NCBI RefSeq assembly: GCF_018860545.1
Contig: NZ_JAHKPN010000052.1
Location: forward strand, 295,844 to 359,843
Source: Winogradskyella psychrotolerans
GTDB taxonomy: Bacteria; Bacteroidota; Bacteroidia; Flavobacteriales; Flavobacteriaceae
Reading direction: 5' to 3'
Length of the DNA: 64,000 nt
Under the pieces are notes generated by a model that saw nothing but the letters and a program-made list of their open reading frames with translations, searched no databases and had not been told where the DNA came from. Below, in pieces: positions 37,783 to 45,083 of the stretch. A program made the translations under genes and the position numbers. Each line of letters starts with the position of its first letter. Positions within the stretch are counted from its first letter, which is position 1.

Positions 37783-37952
37783 AAGTTAATTTTTAAGCAA
37801 AAATTACCCACAAAAAAACGGAAAAAATTAAACTTTTGAAAGGCTTAGTAATGGATAATGATAATTGTTGCCAACTATAACGTTTTCGAGGTTAGATTTT
37901 ACAGTTTTAGTAGTAATAGACGGATATTTAAGTTTTTATGTAATCAAAAAAA

Positions 37953-37985
37953 AGACCTCTCAAGCTATTAAAACATGAAAGGTCT
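37953..37985 (-). terminator. Terminator of the glgA-glgC-glgB operon
   Basis: AGACCT and AGGTCT pair, with inner TCA/TGA pairing across one mismatch. On the minus strand TTTTTTT follows. It lies 25 bp past the glgB stop codon. Confidence 0.75.
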
Positions 37986-38010
37986 AATTATTAACAATAA
38001 AGCTTCCAAC

Positions 38011-39984
38011 TTATTTCGTTTTTGCTTTAGGCTTTGCTTTTTTAATCGTCTTGGTTTTTGATTTAGGTTTTACTTGATTTTGATACCTAAAGGCAACCAT
38101 TCCTAAAGGAGGAATATTAATTTCTATTGAATGGTCTCTATAATGCCAAGCTTCGGCTTTACTCGTTTTTAATTTATTCTTGTAGTCTCCTGTTCCATAG
38201 TATTTCTTTAAATCACTATTGAAAACTTCTTTAAGTTTCCCTTTTCTTGGGACTCCTAATTTGTAGTTTTCTTTAGGAACTGGCGTCATATTACAAGCAA
38301 TAATGAGATCATCCTTCTCGTCATTTCCTTTTCGAATATACGTAAAAACAGAATTCTGAGAGTCACCGTAATCTATCCACTCAAAACCCTCAGCTTCAAA
38401 TTGTTTTTGATATAAGGCAGGTTCATTTTTATAAAGTGTATTCAAATCTTTAACTAATTCTTGTACTCCTTTATGTGGGTCGTATTGCAATAAATGCCAA
38501 TCGAGACTGGTTTTAAAATTCCACTCACTACTTTGTCCAAATTCCGAACCTTGAAATAATAAATTAGTCCCGGGATGCGTAAACATGTAACCGTATAACA
38601 ATCTTAAATTGGCAAAACGTTGCCATTCATCACCAGGCATTTTTCCTAATATAGAGGCTTTACCGTAAACCACTTCATCATGACTCAGCGGCAACATAAA
38701 ATTCTCTGTAAACGCATAAGTCATTGAGAACGTTAAATCATTTTGGTGATATTGCCTATACACCGTTTCTTTACTAAAGTAATCTAGTGTATCATGCATC
38801 CACCCCATCATCCATTTCATTCCAAATCCTAAACCTCCCATAAATACAGGTTTAGACACCAAAGGAAATGCTGTTGATTCCTCTGCAATAGTCTGTACAT
38901 CTGGAAAAGCCGCATACACAGCTTCATTCATTTCTCTTAAAAAAGACATCGCTTCCAGATTTTCTCGCCCTCCAAACATGTTGGGTTCCCATTCACCATC
39001 TTCTCTACTGTAATCTAAAAATAGCATGGATGCTACAGCATCGACTCTAAAGCCATCAGCATGGTATTGATCTAACCAAAAAAGAGCGTTACTAATTAGA
39101 AATGATTTGACTTCATTCCGTCCATAATTAAATATCAAACTCTTCCAATCTTGATGGTAGCCTTTTCGTCGGTCTGGATGCTCGTAAAGCGCTGAGCCAT
39201 CAAAATAGCCGAGTCCATGTGCATCTTCTGGAAAATGAGATGGCACCCAATCGAGAATAATCCCAATATCGTTTTGGTGTAATTTATCGACTAATAATTT
39301 GAATTCTTCAGGGTAACCAAATCGCGATGTTGGTGCAAAGTAACCCGTTACCTGATAACCCCAAGAAGGATCATATGGGTATTCCATTACAGGCATTAAT
39401 TCTACATGCGTAAAGTTCATCTCTTTGACGTAGTTGACTAATTCATCAGCCAATTCGACATAAGACATAAAACGATTCTCTTCAACTTGCTTTTTCCAAG
39501 AGCCTAAATGAACTTCATAAACAGAAAACGGAGCGTCCAAAGCATTGTTCTTTTTACGCTTTTTCATCCAGTTTGCATCTTTCCATTTGTAATTGTCATC
39601 CCAAACAATGGATGCTGTACTAGGATTATGTTCTGCACGTCTGGCGTAAGGATCTGCTTTTTCTGTTTTTATATCGTTATGACTACTAAGAATCTTGTAT
39701 TTATATTTGGTTCCTTTACCTGCACCGGGAATAAACCCTTCCCAAATACCGCTTGAATCCCAGCGAACATTCAATTTATGTTCACCTTCTGTCCAATAAT
39801 TAAAGTCTCCAATCACAGATACCATTTTAGCACTTGGTGCCCAAACAGCAAAATAAACACCTTCTACTCCATTTAACGTAGTCACATGAGATCCAAATTT
39901 CTCATATAAACGATAGTGCTTTCCAGATTTAAATAGGTCTACATCAAAATCTGTAAAACGACTATGTGCTATTACTTCTGCCAT
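38011..39984 (-). CDS. glgB: 1,4-alpha-glucan branching enzyme
   Basis: The enzyme moves alpha-1,4 chains to alpha-1,6 branch points in glycogen. The 657-aa protein has a CBM48 region (FAVWAPSAKMVSVIGDFNYW near residue 48) and a GH13 barrel. The nucleophile Asp is in DGFRVDAVASMLF near 313, the acid Glu in IAEESTAFP near 368 and the stabiliser Asp in LPLSHDEVVYGK near 435. A beta C-domain and an unusual Lys/Thr/Pro-rich tail (KPKSKTKTIKKAKPKAKTK) end the protein. It follows glgC by 3 bp and is the last gene of the glycogen operon. Confidence 0.97.
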   Translation of the reverse strand: MAEVIAHSRFTDFDVDLFKSGKHYRLYEKFGSHVTTLNGVEGVYFAVWAPSAKMVSVIGDFNYWTEGEHKLNVRWDSSGIWEGFIPGAGKGTKYKYKILSSHNDIKTEKADPYARRAEHNPSTASIVWDDNYKWKDANWMKKRKKNNALDAPFSVYEVHLGSWKKQVEENRFMSYVELADELVNYVKEMNFTHVELMPVMEYPYDPSWGYQVTGYFAPTSRFGYPEEFKLLVDKLHQNDIGIILDWVPSHFPEDAHGLGYFDGSALYEHPDRRKGYHQDWKSLIFNYGRNEVKSFLISNALFWLDQYHADGFRVDAVASMLFLDYSREDGEWEPNMFGGRENLEAMSFLREMNEAVYAAFPDVQTIAEESTAFPLVSKPVFMGGLGFGMKWMMGWMHDTLDYFSKETVYRQYHQNDLTFSMTYAFTENFMLPLSHDEVVYGKASILGKMPGDEWQRFANLRLLYGYMFTHPGTNLLFQGSEFGQSSEWNFKTSLDWHLLQYDPHKGVQELVKDLNTLYKNEPALYQKQFEAEGFEWIDYGDSQNSVFTYIRKGNDEKDDLIIACNMTPVPKENYKLGVPRKGKLKEVFNSDLKKYYGTGDYKNKLKTSKAEAWHYRDHSIEINIPPLGMVAFRYQNQVKPKSKTKTIKKAKPKAKTK

Positions 39985-39987
39985 ATA

Positions 39988-41253
39988 TTAAAGTACAAAT
40001 CCTTTAGGAATTATAGCATCTTTCTTTATCACAACGATGCCTTCTTTCACGACGTATTCATTTGTTTCTGTATCAGCCAAATGTGCTCCTCCATTAATTC
40101 TAACATCATCACCTATTCGCACATTCTTATCTATAATGGTGTTTTTAATATAGCAGCGTTCTCCAATCCCTAAAAGTATTTCGGTGTGTTGATTATTAAT
40201 ATCATCTAAACTTTCATAATCATCATTACCCATCATATAGGTATTAATGATTGTTGAATCCTTTCCGATTCTGGAACGAATACCAATCACAGATTTTTCA
40301 ATCTTAGCGGCACTAATTATACAACCCTCTGCAACCACAGCTCGATCTAATGCTGTTCCTGAAATTTTTGAAGTCGGAAGTATGCGCGCATTGGTGTAGG
40401 TACGTTGCTTAGAATCGTATAAATTAAATTGAGGTAAATCGTCTGTAAATCCAAGATTAGCTTCAAAAAATGAGTCTATATTTCCGATGTCTGTCCAATA
40501 CCCTTCATATTGATAACTTAATGTTTTATGGTTTTCAATAGATTGTGGAATAATCTCTTTCCCAAAATCATTCGTTTCAGGGTTATTCATTAAATCAATT
40601 AACAATTGTCTATTAAAAATATAAATACCCATAGAAGCTAGGTGATTCCTACCCAGTGCTTTCATGTCGTTACTCGTCTCCGAAGTCCAGTCAGGTAATA
40701 ATTCTTTTCCTGGTTTTTCAATAAATGAAGTAACTACATTATCCTTATCTGTCTTTAGAATACCAAAAGACGTCGCATCTTTCTCATTAACTGGTATTGT
40801 AGCAATAGAAATTTCAGCTTTAGCATCGATATGTGCTTGAATCATTTCATTAAAATCCATTTGGTATAATTGATCACCAGATAATATTAAAGCATACTCA
40901 AAATCGTGTGCTTTAATATGCTGCATACTTTGTCTTACAGCATCTGCTGTGCCTTGAAACCATGATTTACTTTCTGGAGTTTGTTCTGCAGCTAATACAT
41001 CAACAAACGCAGAACTGAAAAAACTAAAATGATACGTATTTTTAATATGCCTATTTAAAGAAGCCGAATTAAATTGAGTTAACACATACATGCGCTTAAT
41101 ATCAGAATTTATACAATTTGAAATCGGAATATCCACCAATCTGTATTTACCAGCTATTGGTACGGCTGGCTTGGATCGTTTTTCAGTTAGTGGATATAAG
41201 CGAGACCCTTGGCCTCCTCCCAGTATAATTGACAATACTTTATCGTTTATCAT
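39988..41253 (-). CDS. glgC: Glucose-1-phosphate adenylyltransferase
   Basis: The enzyme makes ADP-glucose from ATP and glucose 1-phosphate, the committed step of bacterial glycogen synthesis. The 421-aa protein begins with the nucleotidyltransferase motif ILGGGQGSRLYPLTEKRSKPAVPI followed by KYRLVDIPISNC. The substrate-binding SFIEKPG is present, and a left-handed beta-helix forms the C-terminus (GERCYIKNTIIDKNVRIGDDVRI). It sits between glgA (42 bp upstream) and glgB (3 bp downstream) on the same strand. Confidence 0.97.
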   Translation of the reverse strand: MINDKVLSIILGGGQGSRLYPLTEKRSKPAVPIAGKYRLVDIPISNCINSDIKRMYVLTQFNSASLNRHIKNTYHFSFFSSAFVDVLAAEQTPESKSWFQGTADAVRQSMQHIKAHDFEYALILSGDQLYQMDFNEMIQAHIDAKAEISIATIPVNEKDATSFGILKTDKDNVVTSFIEKPGKELLPDWTSETSNDMKALGRNHLASMGIYIFNRQLLIDLMNNPETNDFGKEIIPQSIENHKTLSYQYEGYWTDIGNIDSFFEANLGFTDDLPQFNLYDSKQRTYTNARILPTSKISGTALDRAVVAEGCIISAAKIEKSVIGIRSRIGKDSTIINTYMMGNDDYESLDDINNQHTEILLGIGERCYIKNTIIDKNVRIGDDVRINGGAHLADTETNEYVVKEGIVVIKKDAIIPKGFVL

Positions 41254-41295
41254 AGCTTTTATTTAGTTTAGATTAGCTTCGTTTTATTTAGTTAT

Positions 41296-42699
41296 TTAGT
41301 TTATTGAATTATATAAATCGATATAGGCTTTAGCAGAGACTTTCCAAGAGTGATCTATACTCATTATACGCTTTCTATTAGCCTTAAATTCCTTCTGCTG
41401 TTTGTAAAACTCTTTTCCTCTGTTTATGGAATACACAATATCTTGTATGGAGACCTCATTATGACAAATACCAAAACCGTGATCACCTATATCTACAACA
41501 GTATCTTTTAAACCACCAATGCGTCTTACAACAGGCACTGTACCGTATCTTAGAGAATACATTTGGTTTAATCCACAAGGTTCCACGCGCGATGGCATTA
41601 ATAGAAAGTCCGCACCTGCATAAATAATGTGTGAAAGTTTTTCGTCATAGCCAATGTACGCGTTGTAATTCCCACTATGTCGTGCTATTAAATCAAATAA
41701 TTGGTGTTCTGTATCTTTTGACCCAGAACCTAACACAATTACTGATATCTCCTTAGAACGCAATGCGTAATCTAAGGCGTAAGGTAAAAGTTCAGCACCT
41801 TTCTCGCCCACTAAACGACCAATAAAAGCAAATAGAGGCTTACTTTCGTCGAGGTTAAACTGAGAACACAGCCAATGTTTATTTCCTTTTTTACCAGATT
41901 CTACAGTAGATTTTTTATAGGTCTTTATAATATACTTATCGGTTTCCGGATTCCAAACTTCCGAATCTATACCATTTAAAATACCTACAGCTTTAAAATT
42001 TTCATGAGACAACAAGGACTCAAGTCCATTAGCGCTATATTTTAATTCTTCCATATAACTAGGAGAAACTGTAGTTACTCGCCAAGCACACTTTATGGCT
42101 GCGGCTAAAGGATTAATTGTGCCATCCCACATTATTAATCCTACTTTTTCAATATTAAATCTTGGTATTTTGTACAAATTATCATAAGCCATCCATCCTT
42201 GATATTGCGCATTATGAATGGTGGTAATAATTGGAATTTTATTTAAAGATTCATACTTATAACTTTCCTGCGCCATAAAAGGAATTAAACCTGTGTGATG
42301 ATCATGGCAATGGATATAGTTCGGTTTTTCTTCCAAAGTTAATATCCAATCTAAAGCAGCTATTTGAAATGCTAAAAAGCGATCGGTATCAAAATCTGTA
42401 TATACACTTTCTGTGTAAAGTAATTCTCCAATATGAACAAAGAAAATATCAAAATCTAAAACCTGATCTTCAATTTTTAATATGTTGAAATTTAGCTGAT
42501 GATTCCCTAAACTGACCTCAGCCTCAAAAATTGACGTGAATTTGTGCGACTGGGTAAATTTATTGTTATAAAATGGCATTATTACAGCACTATAGGCACC
42601 AATTTCATTTTGATATTTTGGTAAAGCTCCTACGACATCAGCTAACCCACCTACTTTAGCTATTGGATAACATTCTGCACTTATATGAATTATTTTCAT
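41296..42699 (-). CDS. glgA: Glycogen synthase (ADP-glucose, GT5)
   Basis: The enzyme extends alpha-1,4-glucan with ADP-glucose. The 467-aa protein starts MKIIHISAECYPIAKVGGLADV with the conserved KxGGL glucosyl-donor loop. It also has HCHDHHTGL, GILNGIDSEVWNPETD, FIGRLVGEKGAELL and the C-terminal PSRVEPCGLNQMYSLRYG. It is the first gene of the operon glgA-glgC-glgB and is divergent from msrB. The 107-bp divergent gap gave no clear consensus promoter. Confidence 0.96.
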   Translation of the reverse strand: MKIIHISAECYPIAKVGGLADVVGALPKYQNEIGAYSAVIMPFYNNKFTQSHKFTSIFEAEVSLGNHQLNFNILKIEDQVLDFDIFFVHIGELLYTESVYTDFDTDRFLAFQIAALDWILTLEEKPNYIHCHDHHTGLIPFMAQESYKYESLNKIPIITTIHNAQYQGWMAYDNLYKIPRFNIEKVGLIMWDGTINPLAAAIKCAWRVTTVSPSYMEELKYSANGLESLLSHENFKAVGILNGIDSEVWNPETDKYIIKTYKKSTVESGKKGNKHWLCSQFNLDESKPLFAFIGRLVGEKGAELLPYALDYALRSKEISVIVLGSGSKDTEHQLFDLIARHSGNYNAYIGYDEKLSHIIYAGADFLLMPSRVEPCGLNQMYSLRYGTVPVVRRIGGLKDTVVDIGDHGFGICHNEVSIQDIVYSINRGKEFYKQQKEFKANRKRIMSIDHSWKVSAKAYIDLYNSIN

Positions 42700-42857
42700 T
42701 GGTAATTATAAACTAATAGTTGTTGCTGTTAAATTTAACGATAATTAAAATAAATTCAAGCATTATTTTGAAGGTAATTTAAAAATAACATTGACAAAAC
42801 ATTGTAATGAATAACACATCATATCGACTAAAGTCAGAAAGAACAATTTTAAAAATT

Positions 42858-43349
42858 ATGATTTTGAAAAATATAGCATTAGTAACACTTATTAGTTTGT
42901 TTTTTAGTTGCAACAGTTCAGCTCAAAAAACAGAAACTAAAACCAAAGAAACCTTTGAAATTACAAAAACTGAAGCGGAATGGAAAGCCCAACTCACAGC
43001 AGAACAATATCATGTTTTAAGAGAAGCGGGAACAGAACGACCATTTTCTAGTCCATTAAATAAAAATTACGAGAAAGGTGTTTACCATTGTGCTGCCTGT
43101 AATACACCTTTATTTAAAAGTGAACATAAATTTGATTCTGGTACGGGTTGGCCAAGTTTTGATCGTGTAATTGAGGGTAATGTTGCCTTTGGTACAGATA
43201 CCAAAATTGGTTATACTAGAGACGAAGAACATTGTGCAACTTGTGGAGGTCATTTAGGCCATGTATTCAATGATGGTCCTAAAGAAACCACAGGGAAGCG
43301 GCATTGTATTAATGGAGACGCTTTAAAGTTTGTCCCTTCTGAAGGCTAA
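42858..43349 (+). CDS. msrB: Lipoprotein peptide-methionine (R)-S-oxide reductase MsrB
   Basis: The enzyme reduces methionine-R-sulfoxide in proteins. The ATG at 42858 yields a lipoprotein signal (MILKNIALVTLISLFFSCNS), so it is exported; the longer frame from 42807 would hide this. Zinc Cys pairs are CAAC near residue 79 and CATC near 128. Substrate-site residues lie in SGTGWPSF. The catalytic Cys is in RHCINGDAL. The length is 163 aa. The neighbour upstream is divergent glgA and smpB follows after 185 bp. An envelope repair role is likely. Confidence 0.93.
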   Translation: MILKNIALVTLISLFFSCNSSAQKTETKTKETFEITKTEAEWKAQLTAEQYHVLREAGTERPFSSPLNKNYEKGVYHCAACNTPLFKSEHKFDSGTGWPSFDRVIEGNVAFGTDTKIGYTRDEEHCATCGGHLGHVFNDGPKETTGKRHCINGDALKFVPSEG

Positions 43350-43470
43350 AATCCATTAAAGAAATTCTGTTTATTTTAGTAATTAAATGTTTCGTTATAT
43401 AAGTATGGCCTTTTCTCAAAACGGTCTCTGTATAATGGAACATAAAATCATTGTATTCTATTTCTTTCAT
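43309..43470 (-). pseudogene. Possible 53-codon minus-strand ORF or gene remnant between msrB and smpB
   Basis: On the minus strand an ATG at 43470, preceded by AGAAG, opens 53 codons (MKEIEYNDFMFHYTETVLRK...). The last 13 or so run antisense into the 3' end of msrB. About 40 codons fill the intergenic space, with plausible residue composition. I do not recognise the product. It may be a decayed or truncated gene or a chance frame; nothing decides between them here. Confidence 0.25.
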
Positions 43471-43520
43471 CTTCTAACTTTTTTGTGTAGTTCTACCTTC
43501 AAATTTCTATCTTACTTTGT

Positions 43521-43528
43521 TATCTTTG
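43521..43528 (+). promoter_or_regulatory. Bacteroidota -7 box directly before smpB
   Basis: TATCTTTG is an exact TAnnTTTG match ending 6 bp before the smpB ATG. The transcript would start at or within a few bases of the ATG, so smpB may be leaderless. Confidence 0.6.
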
Positions 43529-43534
43529 ACACCC

Positions 43535-43993
43535 ATGCAAAAAACGATTAACATATTAAATAAGAAAGCCAAATTTCAGTACGAGATATCAGATAAATAT
43601 ACGGCTGGAATTGTACTTACCGGAACTGAGATTAAATCCATAAGATCTAGCAAAGCTTCTATTGCTGAAAGTTTTTGTGAATTTAATGACAAAGGGGAAT
43701 TGTTTGTTATTAATATGACGGTTGAAGAGTACAAATACGGCACCTATTACAACCACAGACCAAAAGCGGAACGTAAACTTTTACTTAACAAAAAAGAGCT
43801 TAAAAAGTTGAAAAAAGAAATGGATGTAAAGGGTAATGCTATCATTCCTCTAAAATTATTTCTTAACGACAGAGGTTTGGCTAAACTTATTATTGGATTA
43901 GGGAAAGGTAAAAAACTCTACGACAAACGCGAGACCATTAAAGATCGTGATAATAAACGTAATTTAGATCGTATCAAAAAAGATTTCCGATAG
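43535..43993 (+). CDS. smpB: SsrA-binding protein SmpB
   Basis: SmpB binds tmRNA and brings it to stalled ribosomes for trans-translation. The ATG at 43535 gives 152 aa starting MQKTINILNKKAKFQYEISD. The family motifs are AGIVLTGTEIKSIR, YNHRPKAERKLLLNKKEL and the C-terminal tail KGKKLYDKRETIKDRDNKR, which enters the mRNA channel. The frame extends six codons upstream through a TTG inside the -7 box; that is not the start. The tmRNA gene ssrA is not in the window. Confidence 0.96.
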   Translation: MQKTINILNKKAKFQYEISDKYTAGIVLTGTEIKSIRSSKASIAESFCEFNDKGELFVINMTVEEYKYGTYYNHRPKAERKLLLNKKELKKLKKEMDVKGNAIIPLKLFLNDRGLAKLIIGLGKGKKLYDKRETIKDRDNKRNLDRIKKDFR

Positions 43994-44005
43994 TACATAT
44001 TAGAA

Positions 44006-44842
44006 ATGAACAGGTTTATAATTGTATTTGTTTTAGCGTTAAACTTCAGCTTCGCTCAAGACAGCAACCATTTAGAAATTAATCAAGAGTTTAAAACAGA
44101 CCAGATTGTTTATTTATTTGGTGATAACGTAAAATTAAGACAATCTCCATCTGTTGACTCTGATGTTGTTAAATTTTTAACCATAGGAGAACCGCTAAGA
44201 ATTATTGAAAAGAGTTCTGAATCGTTTGTGTATAACGGCATAAACTCGCCATGGTATAAAGTAGAACACAACAACCAACACGGTTATGTTGTAGGTGGTT
44301 TAATTTCAATAGTAGAAAAGAAAGCTGATAATGTTCGATTTCTATTTGCTACAGAAATAGTTGAAGAGAAACTATATATTATTACAAGGGCACTTATTAA
44401 TTCTAAGACTGAATATTTTGAAAACAAATCAGAATTTCTTGGAAGCAATTACGGTTTTAAGATAAACCTCTATAATAATCGCGGTGTTAATAGCATTGAT
44501 AATATTCTATTTATTAATTACCTCCCAGAATCTTGCGGAGCAAATTCTGGCGGCTACTACCTTTTTCTAGACAGTAACAACCTATACAAAGTCATTGACG
44601 TTTTTTCAAGTGCAGATATTGGATTTTGGGAATCAGAGAATTTAATTTTCCCTAATGATCCTAAAGGAGAACAAGACAAAATAATTTATTTTCAGGAACA
44701 TGGACAATATTCAGAAATGGATAATCTTGAAAATGAACCTACTTGGGAGAAGTCTAGTATAACTAAAGTGAATTTAAAATGGGTTAACAACACGCTTCAA
44801 CCCAATCCTAAAACCATTACCGAAAATCTCAACAAAGAATAG
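44006..44842 (+). CDS. Exported SH3-like domain protein
   Basis: The 278-aa protein has a signal peptide (MNRFIIVFVLALNFSFAQ). A bacterial SH3 domain lies at about residues 33-95 (DNVKLRQSPSVDSDVVKFLTIGEPLRIIEK...PWYKVEHNNQHGYVVGGLIS). The rest is a beta-rich domain of unknown type with SCGANSGGYYLFLDS. SH3b domains often bind cell-wall peptides. It begins 12 bp after smpB on the same strand. Function is unknown. Confidence 0.8.
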   Translation: MNRFIIVFVLALNFSFAQDSNHLEINQEFKTDQIVYLFGDNVKLRQSPSVDSDVVKFLTIGEPLRIIEKSSESFVYNGINSPWYKVEHNNQHGYVVGGLISIVEKKADNVRFLFATEIVEEKLYIITRALINSKTEYFENKSEFLGSNYGFKINLYNNRGVNSIDNILFINYLPESCGANSGGYYLFLDSNNLYKVIDVFSSADIGFWESENLIFPNDPKGEQDKIIYFQEHGQYSEMDNLENEPTWEKSSITKVNLKWVNNTLQPNPKTITENLNKE

Positions 44843-44958
44843 TCTTCAGCAACACTTTGTGTCTATATCATATCGTTTTTTTGTGATTTTATTTAGTCAA
44901 AAACGATAATTTTAAGATTCCTATAACTTTTACATTCTATTTTTAGTCTAAGTTTGAT

Positions 44959-44984
44959 GCAACCTTTTGCAATTTATTTACGTC
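44959..44984 (+). promoter_or_regulatory. Candidate ECF-sigma promoter before the DUF5686 gene
   Basis: GCAACC at 44959-44964, a 16-bp spacer and CGTC at 44981-44984 fit the general ECF pattern of an AAC-containing -35 and a CGTC-containing -10. It lies 99 bp before the ATG. A weaker similar arrangement (GTAACA ... CACTCTATAA, about 29861-29890) precedes the sigma gene. Confidence 0.45.
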
Positions 44985-45083
44985 TTTTATAATAAGTAAC
45001 ACAAGATTTTTTCAACTTTAGGCACAAAATTTGTGAATTGAAGTGAAATTCGATTCAAACATTATTTTCATCAATCACTCTCT

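Noticed and set aside
42791..42796. TTGACA as a sigma70 -35 box before msrB
   Set aside because: Housekeeping promoters of Bacteroidota do not use TTGACA/TATAAT, and no TAnnTTTG box follows at a suitable distance.
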